In this document: positions 8,060 to 17,460 of the stretch, in pieces
Layout: every line of letters begins with the position of its first letter
How positions within the stretch are numbered: position 1 is the stretch's first letter
NCBI GenBank assembly: GCA_023382455.1
Contig: JAHDVX010000025.1
Coordinates: 1-49,554 of the forward strand
DNA from: Flavobacteriales bacterium
GTDB taxonomy: Bacteria; Bacteroidota; Bacteroidia; Flavobacteriales_F; PHOS-HE28
Direction of reading: 5' to 3'
Length of the DNA: 49,554 nt
Notes under the pieces: model-generated
What the model was told of the DNA's origin: nothing
The model's database searches: none
What the model saw: only the letters and a program-made list of their open reading frames with translations
Program-made: the position numbers and the translations under genes

Positions 8060-9547
8060 ATGCAACGGAACCGCGTGCTCTTTCCCCTGTGCCTGCTTCT
8101 CGCTGCCGTCCATGTATTCCTCTTCCACGATTCCGGCATAGGCCTCAACCTCCTGCTGTTCGAGTTGGCCGCTGCCGGTGTGCTATGGTTCATACGGCCG
8201 ACAGCGCTCCCGCAAACAGCTCGTTGGACCTTGGGCGGCACCATGCTGAGCGCATTGATGGTGGCCTGGCACGGCTCCCTGCTGGCCGTGGTCCTCAACC
8301 TGGTCTCCGCCGCGCTCACCGTGGGCATCCTGCTGGCGCCGGAGCTGCGTGCCCTCCACCAGTCCGCCCTGCTTGCGGCCGCCCATTTGCCGGCGGTGCC
8401 GGGTGCCTTGCTGCGTGCCATCCCGGCGCGTGGCCTGGCGGACCGGGCAAGCATCACCCCGCGCCATGTCTTGTCCCTGGCCGCCGTTCCACTGTTCCTC
8501 GTGCTTTTCGGGAGCATGTACCGCGCCTCCAATCCCTTCTTCGACGGATTCACGGAAAAGGCCCTTGCTGCCTTCGATGTGGACATGGCCCTGGTCGGAA
8601 GCATCGTCCTCGGGCTCCTGGTCAGCGGTTTCATCCTCCTGCCCAGTCACCATGAACGCCTGATGCGCTGGGCCGCGGGCACCGGGGACCAGCTTCAACC
8701 TAACGGGGAAGCAACGGGGCCTGACGTGCGGCGGGAGATCTTCATCGCCATGCTGCTGCTCGGCGGGCTGAATGTGCTGCTGCTCATCGTCAATGCCCTG
8801 GACATCCGCCACGTGTGGACGGGCTTCCAGTTCGATGGCCAGTACCTGAAGCAGTTCGTCCGCGAGGGGACGTACATGCTGATGCTCTCCATCGTGCTCG
8901 GGGCCGCCATTGTGCTGTACTTCTTCCGCGGCGACCTGAACTTCGCCTGCGGGGCGCGGCCGGTGCGGTGGCTGGCCTATGCGTGGCTGGGGCAGAACAT
9001 CGTACTTGCGTTGTCCGTGGGCATGCGCAATTTCTGGTACATCCACTACTACGCCTTGGCCTACAAGCGGATCGGGGTGGGGTTCTTCCTGCTGGCCCTG
9101 TGCATCGTCCTGGCCTTGGTGGTGATCAAGGTCCAGCGGGGCCGTTCCGCCCACTTCCTTTTGCGCACCGGCTCGGTGGCCGTGTATGCCGTCGCCCTGG
9201 TGATGGCCTTGTTCAACTGGGACGGCATCATGGCACGGTACAACCTGGCGCAGCAGGGCAAGGCATTCGTCCACCTGGATTTCCTGGCCACGCTGTCGGA
9301 CAAGGCCCTTCCCCGGCTGGTCCGATCACCGGAGGACCTGGCCTTGATCGACTCCTACAACGCCTCGCTGATCGGCGGGGAGGAACACTACTCACGGGAC
9401 CTGTACATGACGCCCGAAGCCTTCCGCATGCACATCGATCAACGCGTGCAGGACTTCCTGGCCGAATACCCGAAGCGGTCGTGGAAGGAATGGAACCGGG
9501 CCGACGAACAGGCCTACCGTGCGCTGCAAGACGCCCCCGGGGACTAG
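8060..9547 (+). CDS. DUF4173-like multi-spanning membrane protein
   Basis: A 495-aa protein with about ten to twelve predicted membrane helices spread over residues 8-390 and a soluble C-terminal segment of about 100 residues. The order of helices and the motifs NALDIRHVW and YIHYYALAYKRIGV (a loop typically written YI..YGLT..R in the family) fit DUF4173/DUF4153-type membrane proteins of unknown function. The open frame begins at a TTG (8039); the ATG at 8060 was preferred. The C-terminal part (DLALIDSYNASLIGG, then a charged stretch) is a feature of the Bacteroidota members. Its stop is 12 bp from that of the convergent ettA gene. No function can be given. Confidence 0.7.
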   Translation: MQRNRVLFPLCLLLAAVHVFLFHDSGIGLNLLLFELAAAGVLWFIRPTALPQTARWTLGGTMLSALMVAWHGSLLAVVLNLVSAALTVGILLAPELRALHQSALLAAAHLPAVPGALLRAIPARGLADRASITPRHVLSLAAVPLFLVLFGSMYRASNPFFDGFTEKALAAFDVDMALVGSIVLGLLVSGFILLPSHHERLMRWAAGTGDQLQPNGEATGPDVRREIFIAMLLLGGLNVLLLIVNALDIRHVWTGFQFDGQYLKQFVREGTYMLMLSIVLGAAIVLYFFRGDLNFACGARPVRWLAYAWLGQNIVLALSVGMRNFWYIHYYALAYKRIGVGFFLLALCIVLALVVIKVQRGRSAHFLLRTGSVAVYAVALVMALFNWDGIMARYNLAQQGKAFVHLDFLATLSDKALPRLVRSPEDLALIDSYNASLIGGEEHYSRDLYMTPEAFRMHIDQRVQDFLAEYPKRSWKEWNRADEQAYRALQDAPGD

Positions 9548-9559
9548 TCGGCTACGGGC

Positions 9560-11251
<1,692 letters not shown>

Positions 11252-11305
11252 TTTTCCGCGTTTTTCCGGGGTGCACCAACCTGCGCACACCCCGATTTGG
11301 GGCGG

Positions 11306-11313
11306 CAAAGGTC
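11306..11313 (-). promoter_or_regulatory. Candidate -7 element GACCTTTG for ettA
   Basis: On the minus strand this reads GACCTTTG, one mismatch from TAnnTTTG, 54 nt before the ettA start. It is followed by GCCGCCCC, a context also seen near other starts in this window. Confidence 0.3.
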
Positions 11314-11366
11314 CGGGATCTTTTTGGATCGGGCTACATGGCCAACCTGGTCATCCCAGGCGTGGC

Positions 11367-12884
11367 CTATTCCACACCGAAGATCTCCAGGCGGCCCCAG
11401 CCGGCCACCTGCTTGAAACGGTCCATTCCCACCGGTGCGGCCCTGAAGTTCTTGGCCACACCGGCCGGAGTTTGACCATGGCCGGGCACCACCACCAGGA
11501 AGGAATGGCCACTTGGTGCTCCCTCGCCGTTCAAGATCCGTCCGTTCACCTTGTCGCATGCCAGGTAAAAGCCGATCGGGGCATCCCATGGGGATGAAAC
11601 GGCCAAACGGTCGCCTGGCCGTGTGTTGGCCGCGATCCACGCGGCGGCTTGCCTGGCTTCCGGGAAACGCTCCACCACATCCTGCTCGCCCCGGAGGCCG
11701 GTCCAACCGAACACGAGCAGCAAGGCCAGCCCGGCAGCCAGCGAGCGTTGCGACTTGGTGAACCCGGGAGCCAGCTTGTCCCGCACCAGCTTCAGGAGGT
11801 AGAAGCATCCAATGGCGGTACCCAGGTGGAACACGAGAAGGGTATAGGTCCATGCTGCGGGGAACGCCACGAACTGCAGGACCATCACCAAGGGAACCGC
11901 CCCGAATGCCATGGCCAGGAGCAGGATCCGGTACTTGGCACTGACAATGGCCGCATAGGTCACCGCCACGATGCCGGCGAAAGCCAGGACCGGGTGGGCC
12001 GTGGCGGTGAAATAGGCCCAGAGGTCGAATGCACGGTCCTGTTGCGTGTTCACGAAGTGCTGCCACGTGTTCTCCTCCAGTGTCGGGTGGTTGACCAGGT
12101 GGTCCATGCTGTGCACCGCCACCACCGGAGCATAGCACGCCGCGGTGAACGCCAAGGCCAGGAAGAATGCCCCGGCCAGCTTGACCGAGCGGCGGCGCAC
12201 GGTGCTTTCATAGCTGTGGAAGAGCATCCCCGCGGACCAGAGGAAGACCATCAGCACCGGAAAGGCCATGTATGGGGTGGCCCACATGCCCAATGCGCAG
12301 AAAAGCGCCATCAGCACGGCGCCCGACATGTTCTCGGTCTTCACGAAATGGCGGCCGGCCAGCAAGGCGGCCATGGTGAACAGCCAGACGAGCGAGAAGC
12401 CCCGGGCCTTCGCGGAATACTCCACCAGCGGGCCGCTGACGGCGAGCAGGCACAGGAACAGGACGGCGATGTGGCGGTTGAACACTTGGCGTGCGAAGGC
12501 ATAGCCCAGCGGCATCACCAGCAGGCCGGCCAGCAGGGCAGGCAGTCGCAGCGACCAGGGATGTACGCCGAACACCAGCACGGACAGGCGGGCCAGGGCG
12601 GAATAGAGGATGTGGTTGCCGGGGTACGTATAGTCGCTGAACAGGAAACCGAAACCCCGGCCGGCATATTGGGTGTAGGTCAAGGCCTCGTCGAACGTAA
12701 CGGGGCCGTCCATGCGAAGTACGCGCAGCAATGCGCCCAATGCGAACACGGCCAACGCGAACCGCTTGTGGTTGGTGCTGGTGCGGCCCGTGAACCTGGA
12801 CCATGCCGAGGCCCAGTCATCCCGCAGGCCGGCCCATCCGGGGCGGTGTTCCCGCTTGCGATGGTGCTTGCTTCTTTCCGCCAT
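11367..12884 (-). CDS. Glycosyltransferase family 39-type membrane protein
   Basis: A 505-aa integral membrane protein of the GT-C fold. After a basic N-terminus (MAERSKHHRKREHR) come about eleven hydrophobic helices. The acidic motif in the first periplasmic loop (FDEALTY, near residue 65) is the catalytic/metal Asp-Glu pair of the ArnT/PMT-like family, which transfers sugars from lipid-linked donors to proteins or lipids. A soluble C-terminal region of about 120 residues follows the last helix. The ATG at 12884 was chosen over one ten codons upstream because a perfect -7 element (TACATTTG) lies 27 nt before it. The substrate is unknown; glycosylation of T9SS-exported proteins or of surface polysaccharide is possible. 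Confidence 0.8.
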   Translation of the reverse strand: MAERSKHHRKREHRPGWAGLRDDWASAWSRFTGRTSTNHKRFALAVFALGALLRVLRMDGPVTFDEALTYTQYAGRGFGFLFSDYTYPGNHILYSALARLSVLVFGVHPWSLRLPALLAGLLVMPLGYAFARQVFNRHIAVLFLCLLAVSGPLVEYSAKARGFSLVWLFTMAALLAGRHFVKTENMSGAVLMALFCALGMWATPYMAFPVLMVFLWSAGMLFHSYESTVRRRSVKLAGAFFLALAFTAACYAPVVAVHSMDHLVNHPTLEENTWQHFVNTQQDRAFDLWAYFTATAHPVLAFAGIVAVTYAAIVSAKYRILLLAMAFGAVPLVMVLQFVAFPAAWTYTLLVFHLGTAIGCFYLLKLVRDKLAPGFTKSQRSLAAGLALLLVFGWTGLRGEQDVVERFPEARQAAAWIAANTRPGDRLAVSSPWDAPIGFYLACDKVNGRILNGEGAPSGHSFLVVVPGHGQTPAGVAKNFRAAPVGMDRFKQVAGWGRLEIFGVE

Positions 12885-12911
12885 GGGCCGGGCGCACAAG
12901 GCGCTGTCGGT

Positions 12912-12919
12912 CAAATGTA
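12912..12919 (-). promoter_or_regulatory. -7 element TACATTTG for the GT39 gene
   Basis: A perfect TAnnTTTG element on the minus strand, 27 nt upstream of the ATG at 12884. The plus-strand candidate for murQ (CAACTTCG, 12953-12960) lies 33 bp away, making this a compact divergent promoter region. Confidence 0.45.
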
Positions 12920-12979
12920 GGGGAACGCGGGGTGCGGGTGCCGTGCGCGTCGCAACTTCGCGGCAACATTCCGCGCACC

Positions 12980-13786
12980 ATGGCCCGCATCACCGAATCC
13001 CCTTCACATTACGACCACCTGGAAGAGATGGGCACGGGGGAATTGTTGCGGGGCATCAACGCCGAGGACCGCACGGTGGCGGAAAGCGTTCGGCAGGTGA
13101 TCCCCGTGCTGGAGCCGTTCGTGGACGCCATCGCGGAGCGGATGCGGCGCGGCGGCCGCCTGTTCTACATCGGTGCGGGCACCAGCGGGCGGCTGGGCAT
13201 CGTGGACGCCAGCGAGTGCCCGCCCACCTTCGGGGTGCCGCACGGCATGGTGGTGGGCTTGATCGCCGGGGGCGATGGTGCCATCCGCAAGGCGGTGGAA
13301 TTCGCCGAGGACGACCGCGAACAAGGCTGGAACGACCTGCAGGAACATGCCGTGGGCGCGGACGACACGGTGGTGGGCATCGCGGCCAGTGGCGGCACGC
13401 CATACGTGGTGGGAGCGTTGGAGCAGGCACGGAAATCGGGCATCCTCACGGGCTGCATCACCTGCAACCCGGACAGCCCCGTGACCCGCGTGTGCGACCA
13501 TCCCATCGTGGCCGTGGTGGGCCCGGAGTTCGTCACGGGCAGCACGCGCATGAAGAGCGGCACGGCGCAAAAGCTCATCCTGAACATGATCAGCACCAGC
13601 GTGATGATCAAGCTGGGCCGCGTGAAGGGCAACCGCATGGTGGACATGCAGCTGAGCAACAACAAGCTGGTGGACCGCGGCACCCGGATGGTGATGGAGG
13701 CGCTGGGCGTGGACTACCACCAGGCCAACACCCTGCTGAAGCGGCACGGCAGCGTGCGCAGGGCCGTGGAGGAAGGCGGCAAGTGA
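12980..13786 (+). CDS. murQ: N-acetylmuramic acid 6-phosphate etherase
   Basis: A 268-aa cytosolic SIS-fold enzyme that cleaves the D-lactyl ether of MurNAc 6-phosphate to give GlcNAc 6-phosphate in peptidoglycan recycling. Diagnostic sequence: GAGTSGRLGIVDASECPPTF (phosphosugar loop and the catalytic Glu of DASE), GIAASGGTPYV in the second SIS half, and the terminal segment FVTGSTRMKSGTAQKLILN. The ATG at 12980 starts the family's usual N-terminus; upstream sequence is not conserved and overlaps the divergent promoter region. At 268 residues it is slightly shorter than the roughly 300-residue enterobacterial enzymes, lacking only their helical C-terminal tail. No other recycling gene is adjacent. 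Confidence 0.95.
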   Translation: MARITESPSHYDHLEEMGTGELLRGINAEDRTVAESVRQVIPVLEPFVDAIAERMRRGGRLFYIGAGTSGRLGIVDASECPPTFGVPHGMVVGLIAGGDGAIRKAVEFAEDDREQGWNDLQEHAVGADDTVVGIAASGGTPYVVGALEQARKSGILTGCITCNPDSPVTRVCDHPIVAVVGPEFVTGSTRMKSGTAQKLILNMISTSVMIKLGRVKGNRMVDMQLSNNKLVDRGTRMVMEALGVDYHQANTLLKRHGSVRRAVEEGGK

Positions 13787-13852
13787 CCGGCCCGGCATCC
13801 GGTGCTCACCGGCATGGCGGTCCTTGCCCTATTTTGCGTGCAAACCACCCCC

Positions 13853-15610
13853 ATGCGGATCATTACCCTGCTGCCTGCGCTGCTCCTGCTCTGCGGCACC
13901 GCCCAAGCCCAATGCCCCGATTGCACACCGGATACGGGCTGCTCGATCAGCCCGGCCTTCCCCACCCTGTGCCCGTTGACGCCGCCGGATGCCACCGTGG
14001 GCATTCCCTATTCCACCGTGATCACCTTCTGGATGCCACCCTCCTTCACCGACCCCGGCACCGGGGCAACGGTGGATTTCCAGCAAATGACCATCACCAA
14101 CGTGGAAGGCCTGCCGTTCGGGCTGGACATCACCTACAGCCATGCCGACGGCGTGTACCACCCGCAGCTGGAACAGCACGGCTGCGCGCACATCTGCGGC
14201 ACCCCGTTGACGGCGGGCACCTACCCCATCACGATCAGCGTGCTTGCCGGGGTCAGTTTCAGCGGCATCAACCTCAACGTGCCGCAGTCGTTCACCCTGT
14301 ACCTGAACGTGTTGCCGGGAAGCGGAGGCAACGCAGGCTTCACCTTCACGCCCTCCAGCGGCTGCGGCAGCACCTCGGTCGGGTTCCAGGCCTTGATCGA
14401 CGGCAGCCCCTCGCCCACCAGCTATGCCTGGGACCTTGGTGACGGGTCCACCAGCACGGATGCCGCGCCGGTCCACGTGTACGACCAGCCCGGCGAGTAT
14501 GTCATCACCCTGCAGACATCCATCGGCGGCTTCGTACTGGACCAGGTGGAGTTGACCGGGGTGAATGGCAACTGGTGCGGCGACGTGGAGGAGCCGAACT
14601 TGCCCTTTGTGGGCTGCCAAGGCGCTCCGGACCCCTACTTCGTGCTCACCGACGGACAGGGCGGCACCTACACCTCCTCCACGGTGGACAATGCCACCAC
14701 AGGCACCTGGACCGGGCTGGGCGTGGCGATGAATGAACCGCCCTACTCCATCTCGTTCTACGACGAGGACGCCATTAGCGCGAACGACCTGCTGGGCACC
14801 TTCAACCTGCCCTCCATCGGCGCAGGTGCCGTGCCGTTCAACGTGGCCGGCGGCACCACGGGCCAACTGTCCATTTCCGCACAGGTCCAGCAGACCTTCA
14901 CGCACACGGACACGGTGCGTATCCATCCGGTGCCGGACGCCGTGCTTGCCGAAGGGCCGGCACCGGGCCAGCTCTGCCTGGGCGACAGCACCCTGGCGGC
15001 GTACATCTGGTTGCTCGATGGCGATACGGTGCCCGGATTGAACAGCCCCTGCATCACCGCGACGGGCCCCGGCGAATGGCAGGCCACCGTGGTGAACGCG
15101 TTCGGCTGCTCCGCCACCAGCAACACGGCGATTGTATGCCCGGAGATCGCGATCACCCAGAACGGCCCTGTGCTGCAGGTTCCTTCAGGGCTCGGCACCT
15201 ACGCCTGGACCTATGAGGGGAATCCCGTGGGCGGCAACGATCCTTTCCTGGTCATCCTCGGCGATGGCCTTTACGGCGTGACGGTAACGGGTGCGGACGG
15301 CTGCATCATGACCGCCACCTTCCTGCTTTCCACCACGGGGATCGCGGGCAACGGCCCGGCTGCATTGGCGCCCGTGATCTTCCCCGTGCCCAACCGGGGT
15401 GAATTCACCGTGGTGGCCCAGGGCCTACGCTCCTCGTTGGCCGGCGTGGAAGTGCTGGACCCGATGGGCCGCTGCGTGCACCGCACCCAGGCGGCCGTGG
15501 TGCGTGGCGTGCTGCACACCGGCATCAGCGCGGACCTGGCACCGGGCCATTACCTGCTGCGCCTGGAGGACGGGAGCCGTTGGGGCATGGCGCGGTTCGT
15601 GGTGCATTGA
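13853..15610 (+). CDS. T9SS type A secreted protein with PKD and C2-like domains
   Basis: A 585-aa protein with signal peptide MRIITLLPALLLLCGTAQAQ; upstream ATGs precede the hydrophobic core and were rejected. Residues about 20-160 form a Cys-rich beta domain with a putative-Ig-like pattern. A PKD domain follows (about 160-235, AWDLGDGSTST). Residues about 240-350 resemble a C2 domain: DPYFVLTD around D260, then YDEDAISANDLLG with D304, D306 and D312 in place of the calcium-binding Asp residues. A bacterial Ig-like segment leads to a C-terminal type A sorting domain (FPVPNRGEF, VEVLDPMGRCV, GHYLLRLEDG). It is therefore probably exported through T9SS and cell-surface attached or released. TATTTTGC at 13830-13837 may be a -7 variant. 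Confidence 0.85.
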   Translation: MRIITLLPALLLLCGTAQAQCPDCTPDTGCSISPAFPTLCPLTPPDATVGIPYSTVITFWMPPSFTDPGTGATVDFQQMTITNVEGLPFGLDITYSHADGVYHPQLEQHGCAHICGTPLTAGTYPITISVLAGVSFSGINLNVPQSFTLYLNVLPGSGGNAGFTFTPSSGCGSTSVGFQALIDGSPSPTSYAWDLGDGSTSTDAAPVHVYDQPGEYVITLQTSIGGFVLDQVELTGVNGNWCGDVEEPNLPFVGCQGAPDPYFVLTDGQGGTYTSSTVDNATTGTWTGLGVAMNEPPYSISFYDEDAISANDLLGTFNLPSIGAGAVPFNVAGGTTGQLSISAQVQQTFTHTDTVRIHPVPDAVLAEGPAPGQLCLGDSTLAAYIWLLDGDTVPGLNSPCITATGPGEWQATVVNAFGCSATSNTAIVCPEIAITQNGPVLQVPSGLGTYAWTYEGNPVGGNDPFLVILGDGLYGVTVTGADGCIMTATFLLSTTGIAGNGPAALAPVIFPVPNRGEFTVVAQGLRSSLAGVEVLDPMGRCVHRTQAAVVRGVLHTGISADLAPGHYLLRLEDGSRWGMARFVVH

Positions 15611-15683
15611 CCGCCGTTCCGTTCCCACGTCACTCGTTCCGTGTTTGCCCGCACCCCCGTGGATCCTGACCTTTGGGCCGTGC

Positions 15684-16256
15684 ATGCATACGATCGAGCC
15701 CTTCTTCAACTGGCGCCACCTGTACACGGCCGAGGACGACCCGCAATCCCCCTTCCACGGCACCGCGCACAGCGAGCTCGAGTTCACCCATGCGGTATAT
15801 GACCATGTGATCCACCCGCAGTGGGACGACTTCGGCAGCAGCACCCTTTACCTGAAGGCGCTGTACGCCGATTATGAGGAGCAGTTCGCGGTGATCGAGT
15901 TCATCGGCGAATGGAACGACCTGCTGCACAACGACATCATGTACCTGAAGCGGGACGTGCTGGAACCCATGATGGCCGAGGGGATCAGCAAGTTCATCCT
16001 GATCGGCGGGAACGTGCTCAACTTCCACGCGGGTGAAGAGGACTACTATGCCGAATGGTTCGATGAGGTGATGGATGCGGGCGGGTGGATCGCCCTCGTG
16101 AACTTCCTGCCGCATGTGCTGGAGGACCTGCAGGCCGCCGGGCTGGACCAGTACATGGCCTTGGGCGGAAAGCTGGACCACTTGGAGTGGCGCCGTCTGC
16201 ACCCCGACGACCTGTTGGCCCGCGTGGATGACCTGGTGACGAAGTGGCTGGGCTGA
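15684..16256 (+). CDS. Conserved protein of unknown function (190 aa)
   Basis: A 190-aa soluble protein without signal peptide or membrane helix. The N-terminus (MHTIEPFFNWRHLYTAEDD), the acidic/aromatic centre (HPQWDDFGSSTLYLKALYAD) and the strand IEFIGEWNDLLHNDIMYLKR give it the look of a conserved Bacteroidota protein that I remember only as uncharacterised. The middle (ISKFILIGGNVLNFH, then EEDYYAEWFDEV) suggests an alternating alpha/beta fold of STAS-like size, which is a weak guess. GACCTTTG at 15668-15675 lies 8 nt before the ATG and is a likely -7 element with a very short leader. Its stop is 19 bp from the convergent Nudix gene. Confidence 0.7.
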   Translation: MHTIEPFFNWRHLYTAEDDPQSPFHGTAHSELEFTHAVYDHVIHPQWDDFGSSTLYLKALYADYEEQFAVIEFIGEWNDLLHNDIMYLKRDVLEPMMAEGISKFILIGGNVLNFHAGEEDYYAEWFDEVMDAGGWIALVNFLPHVLEDLQAAGLDQYMALGGKLDHLEWRRLHPDDLLARVDDLVTKWLG

Positions 16257-16275
16257 ACGGCCCGGCATGCCACGC

Positions 16276-16725
16276 TCACCCCATCAACCCGTCCAGCACC
16301 ATGCGCATCACCACGCGGTCGATCGGCAGATCGACATCCTCTACGCGGGCCATGCCCAGGGGCAGCCACCGGAACACCTGGCCCGGTTCGGCGCCGGTGC
16401 CCGGTGCGGGCAAGCCGTTGCCCAGCAGGTCCGGGCGCGGCAGGCTGAAGCTGTAGTAGATGCTGATGATCTGGTCCTCCGGCCGGAAGGCACTGCGCTG
16501 GAAGAAATCGGTGGTGTAGAAGTGCCGCAGGTCGCCGGCCTCCTGGCCGATCTCCTCGCGGATCTCGCGGCGCAGGCAATCCAGCGTTCCCTCGCCGGGC
16601 ATCATGCCTCCACCGGGAAACTTGGTGATCCGCCGCCCTTGCACCATCTCATCCGATACGAGCACGCTGCCCCCGTGGAACAACAGGCCGTACACCCGGA
16701 TATTGAACCGATCAACTTCCTTCAT
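16276..16725 (-). CDS. Nudix hydrolase
   Basis: A 149-aa cytosolic protein with a complete Nudix box (GGGMMPGEGTLDCLRREI then REEIG, about residues 38-60), whose Glu residues bind the metal used to hydrolyse nucleoside diphosphates linked to another group. The substrate cannot be read from the sequence. Its ATG overlaps the stop codon of mnmD in an ATGA arrangement, so the two are very likely translationally coupled. The short length and lack of additional domains are typical for the superfamily. Confidence 0.85.
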   Translation of the reverse strand: MKEVDRFNIRVYGLLFHGGSVLVSDEMVQGRRITKFPGGGMMPGEGTLDCLRREIREEIGQEAGDLRHFYTTDFFQRSAFRPEDQIISIYYSFSLPRPDLLGNGLPAPGTGAEPGQVFRWLPLGMARVEDVDLPIDRVVMRMVLDGLMG

Positions 16726-17426
16726 CGGCGGTAGGCAACCAACATCTGGCGCTTCCCCGGTGGGCCGGGTATTCGCTCCGTGACCATTCCGGCGGCTTCC
16801 ATGGCCCGCCTGGCCTCACCTTGGGCGCAATAGGTGGCCAGCACCGCCCCGGGGCGCATGGCCTTATGGATGCGGGTAAACACGTCCACGGTCCACATGG
16901 CCGGCTGTACCGAGGGTGCAAAGGCATCAAAGTAGACCACATCCACCGCTTCCTCGAGGTCCAGTTCCTGCACCGGGGTGCGTATCCACCGGAAAGTGAA
17001 CCCATCGGGATGGGACCATGTTCGGTCTTCGGGTGCGGCCATCATGGCCTCGAAATCCTCGCGAAGTTCCGGCCGGCCAACGGCACGGGCATGGTCCACC
17101 GCAGCCAACAGGCTTGGTGCCACAGGGAAAGGCTCCAAGCCCAGGTACTCCACCTCCAGTACGCCGGTCCGGCAGGCCATCCAGGTCAGCAGGGCGTTGA
17201 GCCCCGTGCCGAGACCCACCTCCAGTACCTTCACGTTTCGCCCGCCTGATCGGTGAAGTCCGTTGGTGATGTACACATGGCGGCTTTCCGTGGCTGCACC
17301 GAAAACACTGTGGTAGTGCTCCTGGAGCTGCGCATTGTCCAAAGTGAAGGAACCATCACCCGTTAGCACCGGGATCCATTCGCCGGGGAACGGGGAAGCC
17401 GCCGCATGGATGCTTACCGGGCCCAT
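16722..17426 (-). CDS. mnmD: tRNA (mnm5s2U34)-methyltransferase, standalone MnmD
   Basis: A 234-aa cytosolic Rossmann methyltransferase. The SAM-binding loop is VLEVGLGTGLNALLT (about residues 67-81), and the DUF752/MnmC N-domain signature follows: VEYLGLEPFPV, then VVYFDAFAPSVQPAMW, then ATYCAQGEARRAM. In E. coli this domain is fused to the FAD-dependent oxidoreductase part of MnmC; here, as in many Bacteroidota and Firmicutes, it stands alone and would carry out the last methylation of wobble uridine in tRNA. Its TACCTTGG -7-like element (17433-17440) ends 6 nt before the ATG, inside the 34-bp gap to the upstream OmpA gene. It overlaps the Nudix gene by 4 bp. Confidence 0.9.
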   Translation of the reverse strand: MGPVSIHAAASPFPGEWIPVLTGDGSFTLDNAQLQEHYHSVFGAATESRHVYITNGLHRSGGRNVKVLEVGLGTGLNALLTWMACRTGVLEVEYLGLEPFPVAPSLLAAVDHARAVGRPELREDFEAMMAAPEDRTWSHPDGFTFRWIRTPVQELDLEEAVDVVYFDAFAPSVQPAMWTVDVFTRIHKAMRPGAVLATYCAQGEARRAMEAAGMVTERIPGPPGKRQMLVAYRR

Positions 17427-17432
17427 GGGCGG

Positions 17433-17440
17433 CCAAGGTA
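17433..17440 (-). promoter_or_regulatory. -7-like element TACCTTGG for mnmD
   Basis: On the minus strand this reads TACCTTGG, followed by only six bases (CCGCCC) before the ATG at 17426. A leaderless mnmD-nudix mRNA is predicted. Confidence 0.4.
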
Positions 17441-17460
17441 ACAGCAGGTGCAGGCCCGTG

